DNA from: CAIVAT01 sp964355945
GTDB lineage: Bacteria > Bacteroidota > Bacteroidia > Bacteroidales > FEN-979
Direction of reading: 5' to 3'
Assembly: GCA_964355945.1 (NCBI GenBank)
Contig: CAYHGE010000005.1
Span: forward strand, 15,119-79,118
Length of the DNA stretch: 64,000 bases
The notes below the pieces were generated by a model. The model was not told where the DNA came from, searched no databases, and saw only the letters and a list, made by a program, of their open reading frames with translations. Shown piece by piece: positions 7,761-17,754 of this stretch (the first letter of the stretch is position 1; every line of letters begins with the position of its first letter). A program made the translations under genes and the position numbers.

Positions 7761-9008
7761 ATGGCCTATACGAACAATACCCGAGGTATGTATTCTGAGA
7801 TCCTGGCCGGCCTTCAAAGCGCCGGATTATTCAAGCAGGAGCGTTACATTCATTCAGCCCAGGCTGCCGATATCGAAGTTGAATTCCCCGCCGGAGCCCC
7901 CCTCAAAAAAGTCATCAACATTTGCGCAAACAACTACCTTGGAATGTCGAGCCATCCCGAGGTGGTCAAAGCTGCCCATGCAGGACTTGATTCTCACGGG
8001 TATGGCATGTCGTCGGTACGCTTTATCTGCGGCACCCAGGACATTCACCGCACCCTCGAACAGATGGTGACCGAATTCCTCGGCACCGAAGACACCATCC
8101 TCTTTCCATCCTGTATGGATGCCAATGCCGGTGTATTCGAAGCTGTGCTGACCAAGGACGATGTGATGATCTCCGACCGGCTGGTTCACGCTTCCATCAT
8201 CGACGGGATCCGCCTCTGCAGCGCCATGCACGACACCTTCAAACATTCCGACATGGAGCATCTGGAGGAGAAACTGCAACTACACAACGACAAGCGCCTG
8301 AAGATGGTGATCACCGATGGTGTTTTCTCCATGGATGGCGATACCGCCAAACTGGATAAAATGGCTGAGCTATGCGAGAAGTATGACGCCCTTTTGTTTG
8401 TGGACGAGTCTCATTCCAGCGGATTTATCGGGAAAACCGGTCGCGGAACCCATGAACAATATGGCGTGATGGGAAAGGTAGACATCATCACCACGACATT
8501 CGGAAAAGGGCTGGGTGGTGCATCCGGCGGATGTGTTTCAGGGCGTAAGGAACTGGTGGAGATGTGCCGCCAGAAAGCCCGTCCCTACCTCTTCTCCAAC
8601 ACCATTGCTCCCCCGGTTGTTGCCGGTGTGATCAAGGTGCTCGAGATCCTCTCTGCCTCCACCGACCGCCGCGACAAGCTGGAAAAGAACACCGAATTCT
8701 GGCGCAAAGGCCTCACCGAAGCCGGACTGATCATCAAGGCAGGCGACACCCCGATTGTACCTGTGATGTTGTTTAATGCAAAGCTGGCTCAGGATGTTTC
8801 CCGCGATTTGTATGACGAAGGGATTTATGCCATCGGATTTTTCTTCCCGGTTGTACCCCAGGGACAAGCCCGTATCCGCACGCAGATATCTGCCGGACAC
8901 GAAATCCACCACCTCGAAAAAGCACTCGAAGCCTTTAAAAAGGTTGGGAAGAAATATGATATCCTGGGAAAAAGCAAGCAGGAGATCATTGAGAGGTATG
9001 GGATGTAA
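7761..9008 (+). CDS. kbl: Kbl-type glycine C-acetyltransferase / alpha-oxoamine synthase
   Basis: A PLP-dependent fold-type I enzyme of the alpha-oxoamine synthase group, 415 residues. It closely follows 2-amino-3-ketobutyrate CoA ligase (Kbl), which condenses glycine with acetyl-CoA. Visible landmarks are NICANNYLGMSSHPEV, SVRFICGTQDIHRTLE, HASIIDGIRLC, VDESHSSGFIGKTGRG (Asp binding the PLP ring), TTTFGKGLGGASGG (Schiff-base lysine) and GQARIRTQISAGHE. A strong AAGGAGG site lies 7 bases upstream of the ATG. No threonine dehydrogenase gene is adjacent, but an acyl carrier protein and AMP ligase are. The in vivo acyl donor could therefore be acyl-ACP, as in related enzymes making sphingolipid or sulfonolipid bases. 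Sequence alone favours Kbl; context raises the alternative. Confidence 0.88.
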   Translation: MAYTNNTRGMYSEILAGLQSAGLFKQERYIHSAQAADIEVEFPAGAPLKKVINICANNYLGMSSHPEVVKAAHAGLDSHGYGMSSVRFICGTQDIHRTLEQMVTEFLGTEDTILFPSCMDANAGVFEAVLTKDDVMISDRLVHASIIDGIRLCSAMHDTFKHSDMEHLEEKLQLHNDKRLKMVITDGVFSMDGDTAKLDKMAELCEKYDALLFVDESHSSGFIGKTGRGTHEQYGVMGKVDIITTTFGKGLGGASGGCVSGRKELVEMCRQKARPYLFSNTIAPPVVAGVIKVLEILSASTDRRDKLEKNTEFWRKGLTEAGLIIKAGDTPIVPVMLFNAKLAQDVSRDLYDEGIYAIGFFFPVVPQGQARIRTQISAGHEIHHLEKALEAFKKVGKKYDILGKSKQEIIERYGM

Positions 9009-9012
9009 TATT

Positions 9013-10377
9013 TCAGAAACTATACATTACGGCCAGAATTGCTCGCAGGTTAGTTGCCGGGGTTGATTTTGTAATGACACCTTTCGAATCCCGAAGAACA
9101 ACTCCTTTTGCATCTTTGTCTGCATAATAAGCTCTGGTTGATTCCAGTTCAACCATAAACTGGAATTTGCCGGACATGAAAATTACACGCGGTGAAACCC
9201 GGTATACACATTGAATATCGGCACCTCTGTTGCTTGTTGAATAGTCAATGACCTCTGCTGATGTTCCCATATTTTGTGTATAGCCGGCAAAGACTCCAAC
9301 TTGCACTGTTTTTCCGTTGGTCATCAATTCTGTCCACGCAGAAGCCGCATTAAATGGGGTGTAATCATTTTGCTTAATGGCAGCGTCACTGATGCTGCTA
9401 ACTGCATATCCTCCAAGCATGGTGAGATCAAAAACATTCTGGCCGTATGCAGCATAGAGCTTACATGTAATTGGTTTCCATTTGTTTTTCAGAAAGAAGA
9501 CCGCATAATATCCTCCAAGTCGTTCGTCAACTTTATATTTTACTGTTGTTGTTTTTGTTACCGCAGGAATAACATGCGGATTATTTAAAGTGTCATAAAC
9601 AACGTATTCAGGTGTAACGATAGAGGTTGTTGAAACCTCACTGTTAATTCGGGGTGCAACAGTTTTATATCCGCCGCCAAGTCCGATTAAAAAATCTTTA
9701 TTGGTTGAATCATTTTTAATGCCATAAGAAAACTGAAGGCTTACATCGGGGATAGAGGAGTTTCTTAGTGAGACTGAAGATCCGCCGGGACTAACGAAAT
9801 CCCTTTGCGAACACGCTGCGAACATTACATTGAAATCACCAATTTTTTGGGTTACCCGTATCTGAGGGTTCCTGGAAAATGCCTGAAAAGGGGCGCCAGT
9901 GTTAAACGAAACAACCGCCGGGAAACAATTTGGATTAAACATCGGATGCCAGTATTGCCCCATTAAAAGTTCCGTTTTTGGCCAGTTTAGTTTTATAAAT
10001 GCATGGCGAAGGCGGAACCCATTGGCATCAACGAAATATGCATTCTCATTGCCAAAAAAATCGGCCTCAATCAGCGCAGACAATTTTGCCTTTAAAACAT
10101 CCGGCCCTGTGATCTTTGCGGTCAAACGTGTTTGTATGGAGAGAAAATTAAAACTTGATGTCGAATTCAAATCATTGCCCAGGGCATCGTTTTCAACTCT
10201 CAACGGATAAAGCAGAAAATGCCCCTCGCGAATTGATGCCGTTTGCCGGCTATCCCAAAAGAAATCATTTTTAATGAAACCCGAAAAAGTAATTCCGAAT
10301 TTGGAATTGGGGGTCTGGGCATCCAGGGTTGGTGTAATTCCCATAAACAGCATGAAGTAACAGAGTATTTTTCTCAT
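9013..10377 (-). CDS. Outer-membrane beta-barrel protein, porin-like
   Basis: A 454-residue protein with signal peptide MRKILCYFMLFMGITPTLDAQ and alternating hydrophobic/polar strands throughout, ending in an aromatic residue (LAVMYSF), as usual for outer-membrane barrels. The segments SFNFLSIQTRLTAKI, LLMGQYWHPMF and LRHAFIKLNW resemble porins of the DcaP/phosphate-porin style, but I cannot assign a family. It starts 12 bases after the symporter gene on the same strand, so it is probably co-transcribed and may supply outer-membrane entry for the same organic acid. It is convergent with the Kbl gene, leaving only 4 bases between stops. Confidence 0.75.
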   Translation of the reverse strand: MRKILCYFMLFMGITPTLDAQTPNSKFGITFSGFIKNDFFWDSRQTASIREGHFLLYPLRVENDALGNDLNSTSSFNFLSIQTRLTAKITGPDVLKAKLSALIEADFFGNENAYFVDANGFRLRHAFIKLNWPKTELLMGQYWHPMFNPNCFPAVVSFNTGAPFQAFSRNPQIRVTQKIGDFNVMFAACSQRDFVSPGGSSVSLRNSSIPDVSLQFSYGIKNDSTNKDFLIGLGGGYKTVAPRINSEVSTTSIVTPEYVVYDTLNNPHVIPAVTKTTTVKYKVDERLGGYYAVFFLKNKWKPITCKLYAAYGQNVFDLTMLGGYAVSSISDAAIKQNDYTPFNAASAWTELMTNGKTVQVGVFAGYTQNMGTSAEVIDYSTSNRGADIQCVYRVSPRVIFMSGKFQFMVELESTRAYYADKDAKGVVLRDSKGVITKSTPATNLRAILAVMYSF

Positions 10378-10389
10378 TTGTCAGATTAA

Positions 10390-12312
10390 TTATTTGCTGA
10401 AATCTTTGGTTGAATTGTCTTTTTGTGTTAATAGAGAGATAACAATCAAGGTGATGATTGACAAGGGTATTGAAATAATTCCGGGATTATCCAATGGGAT
10501 GAGTGCATCCTTTGGAACCAGACCATATTTTTCATACATGGTCGGGGATACCGCAATAATTCCAATCGAAGAGACAATACCCACGATGATGGACCATGCA
10601 ATACCTTTTGCAGTTGTCTTTTTCCAGAACAGCAGAAACAGGATAGCCGGGAGGTTGGCAGATGCTGCAACAGCGAAGGCCAGCCCGACCAGGAACGACA
10701 CGTTCATGCCTTTAAATAAAATGCCCAGCACGATTGCAAAGATCCCAACGCAAAAGGCAGCAATCTTTCCGGCTTTTACTTTCTCTTTATCGGTCATTTC
10801 AATTTGAAGGTACTTATCAATGAAGTCATGCGCAATGGCGCCTGAGGAGGCTACAATGAGGCCGCTTACCGTGCCCAGAACAGTTGCAAATGCAATGGCA
10901 GAGATAATTGAAAACAAACCAATGCCAAAGGTTTTGGCGAGAAGAGGGCCTGACATGTTGCTGCTTTCAACATCTAAAACACCGTTGATCATGGCGCCAA
11001 GTCCCATGTAAAGGGTTAAAACATAAAAAAATCCGATGGCTGCAATGGCAACGATGGTCGATTTTCGGGCAGCACGCTGACTCGGCACAGTATAATACCT
11101 GATCAGGATATGGGGCAAGGCGGAGGTTCCTAAAAACAACGCAAGCATCAAAGACAGGAAGTTGAGTTTATCCCAAAACGTTGCACCGGCAGCTTTTGAC
11201 AGTTTGTACAACAGCCCCGGCTTCATAATATCTTCACCTTTGGTAGGCTTTTGATACCAAACAGTAATCTTATTGCCGGCTTCAGTGAAAACCTTTTTTG
11301 AAAATCGGACAACTTCACTTTTTTCAATTATTTTAATAAATTCAAAAGGGCCAACTGAACCAGTTTTATCAACTTCTTTGCCGTCAACAATTATTTTGCT
11401 GAGATGGCCAACCTGATAGAATTTCTTTTCTGACTTCGGAGCGCCGTTATATAATTTTTCACCATTTGGATTTTCCGAAGTGTAAAGCATTTCATCGAGC
11501 GTAGCTGTGTCATCCTTTTTGTTTAACTTAAACCAGCAGGTGACGCCATCTTTTTCGAGGTTGACGAAAACCAGCTTATCAACCACCTTGATTGTTTTGA
11601 CAATATATGCAGAGTCAGAAACAGTTACCAGGGTGTCATTTGTGACAAAAGCCTCTACCTTGGCAAATTTGTGGTAATTGGCATTCGGGGTTAATGTTAA
11701 CCCATTCTGCAGGATATAAATGGTAAGGATTGTGGAGAATATTACCAGCAAGGCTCCTTTAATGAACTGAACATACGTGGTGGAAGTCATCCCGGCAGTT
11801 GCAACAATAAATATTACAATGGAACCAACGATCACAACTCCCATCCAGTGTGGTAATCCAAGCAGTGGAACAACAAGATCGCCGGCACCAACCATTTGCG
11901 GAATAAGATAGAATACCGAAACAATCAGGGTGCTGATGGATGCCGCCAGTTTAATGGACTTCGCATCGAATTTTGCATCCAGGGCATCTGCAAAGGTGTA
12001 TTTCCCGAGTTTTTTTAATGGTTCAGCCACCAGAAACAAGGCAACTACCCATCCCGCAAGATATCCGATGGAATAGAGGAACCCGTCATAGCCCGAATAG
12101 GCAATCATTCCGCATATTCCTAAAAAGGAAGCAGCGGATAAATAATCTCCTGCAAATGCAATTCCATTTACCGCCCAGTGAATGTTTCCTCCTGCAGCAT
12201 AATAGCTTGCAGCGGATTTTGTTTTTCTGGCAAAGTAAAAGGATAAGCCCAATACCAAACCAACAATAAAAATAAAAATCAGAATAGCGAGGTTAGAAAC
12301 GTCGTAAATCAT
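10390..12312 (-). CDS. actP: ActP/VC_2705-type sodium:solute symporter with large insert
   Basis: A 640-residue member of the sodium:solute symporter family, acetate-permease branch. The N-terminal half has the expected helices (YYAAGGNIHWAVNGIAFAGDYLSAASFLG, GYDGFLYSIGYLAGWVVALFLVAEPL). Family landmarks FLGTSALPHILIRYYTVPSQRAARKS and SSGAIAHDFIDKY follow in the second half. Between about residues 200 and 375 lies a soluble, charged, beta-rich stretch (for example TNDTLVTVSDSAYIVKTIKVVDKLVFVNLEKDG split by helices on either side) not present in the roughly 550-residue E. coli ActP. By position it should face the periplasm, but this is inferred. It is preceded by a DUF485 gene and a DUF294 sensor gene, the usual neighbours of this transporter type. 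Confidence 0.9.
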   Translation of the reverse strand: MIYDVSNLAILIFIFIVGLVLGLSFYFARKTKSAASYYAAGGNIHWAVNGIAFAGDYLSAASFLGICGMIAYSGYDGFLYSIGYLAGWVVALFLVAEPLKKLGKYTFADALDAKFDAKSIKLAASISTLIVSVFYLIPQMVGAGDLVVPLLGLPHWMGVVIVGSIVIFIVATAGMTSTTYVQFIKGALLVIFSTILTIYILQNGLTLTPNANYHKFAKVEAFVTNDTLVTVSDSAYIVKTIKVVDKLVFVNLEKDGVTCWFKLNKKDDTATLDEMLYTSENPNGEKLYNGAPKSEKKFYQVGHLSKIIVDGKEVDKTGSVGPFEFIKIIEKSEVVRFSKKVFTEAGNKITVWYQKPTKGEDIMKPGLLYKLSKAAGATFWDKLNFLSLMLALFLGTSALPHILIRYYTVPSQRAARKSTIVAIAAIGFFYVLTLYMGLGAMINGVLDVESSNMSGPLLAKTFGIGLFSIISAIAFATVLGTVSGLIVASSGAIAHDFIDKYLQIEMTDKEKVKAGKIAAFCVGIFAIVLGILFKGMNVSFLVGLAFAVAASANLPAILFLLFWKKTTAKGIAWSIIVGIVSSIGIIAVSPTMYEKYGLVPKDALIPLDNPGIISIPLSIITLIVISLLTQKDNSTKDFSK

Positions 12313-12330
12313 ATCATGTAGATGTTAACA

Positions 12331-12603
12331 TTAGTTTTTATTCATTTCATTTTCCATTTTCGTACAGAAATAATTATAGACGAATCCCATCACGATTGCC
12401 AGGATGATCAATCCGAAACCATAGATGATGGCAATATTTTGTCCTCCAATTAATTCCAGTCCCATTAATTCGGGCTTTGTCAAACCGATTAGCACAAAAC
12501 CGGAATAAATAAGGGTGTATACCACAAATAAAATGACACCTAATTTTGATTTTTTGGCAGCTGCATTGTCTTTCCCAATTTCGACTGCGGGTTTATGAAG
12601 CAT
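12331..12603 (-). CDS. DUF485 small membrane protein
   Basis: A 90-residue protein with two hydrophobic helices (LGVILFVVYTLIYSGFVLIGL and IAIIYGFGLIILAIVMGFVYNYF), matching DUF485/YjcH proteins that are encoded immediately upstream of ActP-type symporters. It probably acts as a partner or assembly subunit of the symporter, which starts 18 bases downstream. A strong AGGAGG site precedes the ATG. Confidence 0.88.
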   Translation of the reverse strand: MLHKPAVEIGKDNAAAKKSKLGVILFVVYTLIYSGFVLIGLTKPELMGLELIGGQNIAIIYGFGLIILAIVMGFVYNYFCTKMENEMNKN

Positions 12604-12772
12604 GGTTCCTCCTTTTTAAATGATAAATAGAACAAATGGGATGTGAGAAAATTGTGTGAATCAGCATAATCATGTAACCTAACAATTGATAACATGACAA
12701 AATGCTCACCAAAGGTATCAATTGTTTTTTAATTAACAAGTGACCGCGAAAAAAGTCATCCGGCAGGAGCCG

Positions 12773-15700
12773 CTATAGAATTGATCGCTTAAAGTCGATA
12801 TTGAGCCTGCTCTGCAGATCTGCAATCTGAGATAAGACTTTTTTCAAGGTTGCTTCTTCTGCTTCGAGTAGCCCGTGAAGGTCAACAAGGTTGTTCACCT
12901 CCTCGTGATGATCTAACTGAGATACCTGGTGCTGATATCGTAACTGCATCAGGAAATTATAACCAAAAAGAATCTCTTTATACGTAGAATAGGGAATTAC
13001 CTGGGCCTCATACAATGCCCGGATCCTGCCAGCCGTATTTGTGGAAGTGATTTTGTGGAAAACCGAATAGATTCGTGCAAACATAACATATGGTGTAATT
13101 CCGTACTTCAGATCAAAAAGCTCGCGGTCATCTTTCTTTTCGGTATGGATGGCGCCGGTCAACCCAACAGATGGTTTAAAGGAAAGAACGTTTTCCGCAA
13201 AATTGTAAAAAAATGATGCCCGGCCATCAGATACCATATTGATATGTTGCCTCAGTTCGTCGATTAGCCCGCCACTGCCATAAATAGCCCTGAAATCAAA
13301 AAAAATGGAAACCTCCATGAGATTTTTTGGTTCGGGTGTGGATACCCAGCGGGTAAAATAATTTTTCCAGCTATCCAGGGATTTACACCAGAGGGGATTA
13401 CTGGCCATTATCCGTCCTTTGCAAAATTGAAAGCCTGTCCTGTTGAGGTTTTCACAAACAGATTCCCCAAGTTTGTCGAACCATGTTTGAACATACACTG
13501 CATCCATGCCGGGCACATCACGGTAAATGATCGCATTGTCCTGGTCTGTGGCCAGTGTTTGTTCCATGCGCCCTTCACTACCCAAAGCGACAAATGCAAA
13601 TTCAACAGGAGGTTCCCCGATTTCATCAATGACGAGGGATATCAGTCTCCGGGTTACCCGGTCAGAAATAGCTGCGATACTCTTGCCAACAATGACAGGC
13701 TGCACCGACTGTTTGATCATTAAAGTCAGATATTGTAAGAACATCCGGTACAATTCAGTTAGTTCACCAACATTTTTTGCACTTTCAATTTTATATTCGA
13801 TGAACGAAAACGAGTTAAACAGTGGTTGAATGATGTCGGATTCATTCAAGATGCCTGTGATGGTTCCGACACTGTTTTTTGCAGCCAGATGCGAAATCCC
13901 ATTGTTTTGCATCAGTTGAACTGCCTCATTCAGGGTGGATCCGGAATCTATTGAAACCAGCGGGGAACTCATGATTTCAAATGCCGGTCCCTGAATGTTC
14001 AAACCGCTCATCACAGTCCTTTCGGCAATATCCCCTGCGGTTATGATACCTATTTTCATCCCTTCTTGTGTCGCAACAAGTATGGCCCGGTCTCCTTTTT
14101 TCCTCATCATCTCTATAACCCGCGAAACAGGTGCATCCAACAGAACCTCCGCAACGGGAACGATGTATTGATCCACAGGATTTTGCATGATCAATGTATG
14201 CGACTGCAGCCAGGATTTGAATGCTTCCTCCTCCTTCTGCTGTTCAACCCGGGATGTAACGTCTTCAATGATGCCATCGCACTGCAGATGCAGACCCTCT
14301 TTTTTCTGAACGACCATGGAGGCCGAAACAATGCAGATGGTTCCATCTTTTCTTTTCAGGTGAATGACGGCATGGCTGATTTTGCCAGCGATCAGCAACT
14401 GCTGACGATATTTTTTTTTCTCNNNNNNNNNNNNNNNNNNNNNNNNNNNNNNNNNNNNNNNNNNNNNNNNNNNNNNNNNNNNNNNNNNNNNNNNNNNNNN
14501 NNNNNNNNNNNNNNNNNNNNNNACAGGATCAGTTCATACTGTCCGTCGGGCAAATCCCTCTGCTGGAATACCCTCAGAGTGGCTGGCTTGTTTGTGCTGC
14601 TGATGAGTGTGGAGAAGGATTGGCTGATCAGTTCATTTTCAGCAAAGCCGGTGAGTTCGCTGATCTTGTTGTTGAAAAATATCATTTTATTGTCGAGAAC
14701 CATGATCAACCCTTCCGTGGTGGCATCCACCAGTGTTTTGTATTTTTCCCTCGATACACGCAATAGGGACTCTGCATTTTTCCTCTTTTTTTCAATTTTC
14801 ATGCTCTGAAGGGAGATGTAGGTCAGCAGCAGTGCAATGATTGATGAAATTCCGAGTGAAATGACTAGTAGTCGCTGGGTGAGGGAGGTAATCTCTTTTT
14901 TAACGTCCTCAATATAGATGCCTGTCCCAATGATCCATCCCCAGGGTTTAAAGGCTTTGACATAGGATAGTTTGGGAACAATATGCAGAGGGTCGTCTTT
15001 CCATTGCCACATATATTCCACATATCCATGACCGCCTCGACGGGTAACATCAACCATGTCGACAAACAGCTTTTTCCCGTGAGGATCGGAGAAACCAGAC
15101 AGACTTTTTCCATTCAGATCGCTGCGATAAGGATGCATGATCATAACGGGTTTGGTGTCCGTAATCCAGAAATAGTCCTTGTTTTCATCACCGTACCGCA
15201 GGTATTGGATTCGCGAAATGGCTGTTTGCTGGGCTACGTCCCTTGTCATTAACCCATTGCGCTCATCGGTTTCGTATTTTTCAAGGATACTTGAGGCAGA
15301 ATTGGTGAGTTCCTTGATCATCTGCCGTTTACCCAGCATGATGTTTTCTTTGAATCTTGGAATGATGATGAAAAAAATGGCCAGGAAAAACAACAAAATA
15401 GTCAGAAAGGTTGGCAGGATAATCTTTGCGAAAAATTTACTTTTTGGAATATCTTCACCGTTCAGAATGACCGGCAGTTTAAAGGGTTCTTCAACAGAAT
15501 CTTCAAGCGTTATTTGTTGCAATGACAATAGCCTGAGAAAGACTTTTGACGTAATTGCAGCATCCACCCAGGCATCATGTAACCCGGTAATCATCAGGCT
15601 GGTCATCCCTCCATGGAAACATATAAAATACAATTCATCCAGGGCCGGATACTTAAATCCGTTTCCATCCTCAGCAGGGATTTTACAGAGGTCTCTGCCC

Positions 15701-16158
15701 AGCTTCATGGTGCAGATCTTACGCTTGCCGGCAAAGGGGTTTTCGATGTTCAAACGGCTTAACTCACCTTCAATTAGCGGGATGTCAAAATCGATGTTGT
15801 GGGCAACCAGGTATTCACAATTTTCGAGATCTTTCATAAAATCACTCCATACATGTGCAGGTTTCTCTCCTTTCTGCAGGATGGAGGAGTCATCAATGCC
15901 ATGGATAAGGGTTGAGCCGGCAGGGATGGGCAATTCCTGCCGGATATAGCGGTTGTGTGAACTGACCAGTTTGCCTTCAACATCGAAAAGCAACCATGCT
16001 ATTTGAATGATGCGAGGTAAGCTATTAGGATTAGAACTTTCCAATGCCTGTTTAGAGATCAAGCCGGTTGTTTCGGTATCCAGGATAAGGAATTTACCCC
16101 TGGTTTTCCCGGAGGGTTCAAAATGCAGGTCAACGTTTGACTGATCCGTTAATTCCAT
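12773..16158 (-). CDS. Giant sensor: DEDDh exonuclease-Cache-PAS-CBS-DUF294 fusion, split by gap
   Basis: Two frames on either side of the 100-N gap at 14423-14522 are best read as one gene. The upstream part (ATG at 16158) has a DEDDh exonuclease domain (LILDTETTGL, EYLVAHNIDFDIPLIEGEL, LHDAWVDAAITSKVF), a transmembrane helix (about residue 243-270), a Cache-type periplasmic domain (ENKDYFWITDTKPVMIMHPYRSD ... PWGWIIGTGIYIEDV), a second helix and a PAS domain. After the gap the frame is already open (EKKKYRQQLLIAGK, with no real start). It continues with the end of a PAS/PAC module, a CBS pair, a DUF294 nucleotidyltransferase domain (FVALGSEGRMEQTLATDQDNAI) and its C-terminal domain. DUF294 and DnaQ-like exonuclease proteins often neighbour ActP genes; here they are fused to a sensor. 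It likely regulates acetate or organic-acid uptake. A gap length of 2 modulo 3 would join the frames. Confidence 0.8.
14423..14522. other. Assembly gap (100 N)
   Basis: A run of exactly 100 N, the usual placeholder for an unknown distance. It interrupts the PAS region of the exonuclease-DUF294 fusion gene. No repeated flanks are visible, so real sequence is missing here. Confidence 0.98.
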
Positions 16159-16291
16159 TTTTGTGATTTTTTACACCTTGTAAAATTAGTTTTTCCTGTA
16201 TAATGTCAAGCAGAAAACCATCCTGTCAAAGATCTTATATGCCTTGTAGTAAATTCTGCCATTTTGGAGGCTACCATATTGCACCTTCTTA

Positions 16292-17653
16292 TCACTCAAG
16301 AATCAGCTTTTCTGTTTGTATTCTGGTTTCAGTTTTCAGTGAAACCAGGAAAACTCCTTTATGGTGCTTTGACAGGTCGATTTCCAGGTTTGCCGTCAGT
16401 TTGTTTGTAAGCTCCTTTGAGTATACGATATGTCCGTTAATATCAGTGATCTCAATGGATTTTTCGTTACCGGACAAGTAAACGGTTATTTTTCCATCGG
16501 ACGGGTTTGGAAATACAGCAGTCTTATATGAAGGCTGATTTTCACCGATCCCCGATGGGTTTGCTTTTCCCAGTGAATCAGATTTTATCAGGATAATATT
16601 TCCATCCTTCTCCCCGGCAATGATAAACCCATGATCTTTTGTCGCCCGAACAGAGGTGCCATAATTCCCGATGGTGAATGACCGCATAAAAGCCAGGTCA
16701 CCGGTTTGTTTGTATTTGCTGAGCATGACTGCTGTACCTCCACCTCCGAACGATTCCATGACCCCGGTGGCAATGAGGTTGTGATCGGCGGTGTTGTCTG
16801 TTGAGATGAAACAGGAGTGCTGGTAGTGATTTCTGCTGGTCCACAATGTATCCCCTGCCGCATTTGTCCTGACCAGGTACCCCTGTGAATAGGAGATGCC
16901 GGCAGCCGGGACCATGCAGCCAGCAAGAAAATATCCGTGGTCAGTTGTCTGACTAACAGAATAGACATCTACCTTGCCATTCGGAGTACTGTATTTTTTT
17001 ACCCAGGAGGAGTCGCCATCGGCATTCGTTTTTAGCAAAAAGGCAGAAAGGGTGGCCATCTCATACCCATCGTAATCACAATTACCGGATACAACATAGC
17101 CGCCATCGCTGGTCTGGATCATGGAATATACTGCGCCATAGTTCTGAATTCCATAGACCTGGTAGGTTTTATGCCACAGAAGGGTGCCTGATCCGTCAGT
17201 TTTAATCAGGTTGGGCGAAGGCCATGGGGATGCAACAATGTATCCATGATCGCTGGTTTGGGCGATTCCTGTTGCGACCCTGCCCGGCAGGTGGCTTGTC
17301 CACAACGTATCCCCGTTTTTGTCGGTTTTAACCAGGAAAATGCTGTTGTCATTTCCGCAGATGATGAACCCGCTGTCCGACGTTTGCTGCATGATCCGTT
17401 CGGCATTGATTAAATAGTCGGGAAAAGTCCTTGACCAGAGGGTATCACCATACTCATTTGTGCGAAGCAGGAAGGCTCCCGGGCTGGGACTGATGTTCTT
17501 TCTGCCGCAGATGGCGTATCCGCCGTCAAATGTTTGCACAACCGTGTATGCCGACTCCTCCGTGCCCTGGTCATAGCTGCGCTGGAAGGTAATCTGGCTG
17601 AAGGAAAGCGAAGGAATAAAAACCAGCAATAAAAAACTTAACCGAAATTGCAT
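16292..17653 (-). CDS. T9SS-secreted repeat (propeller-like) protein
   Basis: A 453-residue protein with signal peptide MQFRLSFLLLVFIPSLSFSQ. The body has about seven repeats around a motif like QTSDGGYVVSGN / TDHGYFLAGC followed by FLLKTNADGDSSWVKKY. This is typical of Bacteroidetes secreted proteins predicted to form beta-propellers. The C-terminus (AVFPNPSDGKITVYLSG ... KGVFLVSLKTETRIQTEKLILE) is a type A Por sorting domain for T9SS export. The substrate or role is unknown. It is the last minus-strand gene before a repeat-rich spacer and an assembly gap. Confidence 0.85.
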   Translation of the reverse strand: MQFRLSFLLLVFIPSLSFSQITFQRSYDQGTEESAYTVVQTFDGGYAICGRKNISPSPGAFLLRTNEYGDTLWSRTFPDYLINAERIMQQTSDSGFIICGNDNSIFLVKTDKNGDTLWTSHLPGRVATGIAQTSDHGYIVASPWPSPNLIKTDGSGTLLWHKTYQVYGIQNYGAVYSMIQTSDGGYVVSGNCDYDGYEMATLSAFLLKTNADGDSSWVKKYSTPNGKVDVYSVSQTTDHGYFLAGCMVPAAGISYSQGYLVRTNAAGDTLWTSRNHYQHSCFISTDNTADHNLIATGVMESFGGGGTAVMLSKYKQTGDLAFMRSFTIGNYGTSVRATKDHGFIIAGEKDGNIILIKSDSLGKANPSGIGENQPSYKTAVFPNPSDGKITVYLSGNEKSIEITDINGHIVYSKELTNKLTANLEIDLSKHHKGVFLVSLKTETRIQTEKLILE

Positions 17654-17754
17654 ACGCTGTTATTTTTATGCTAAAGTTATATCATATTTCCGGGTTATTT
17701 ACATCCCCAATCAATAAACCTTCACAAATACTTTAAACTCATTGCTATTGTGAC

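Noticed and set aside
15179..15949. 256-codon plus-strand open frame
   Set aside because: It is antisense to the exonuclease and Cache domains of the fused sensor gene, which carry real motifs.
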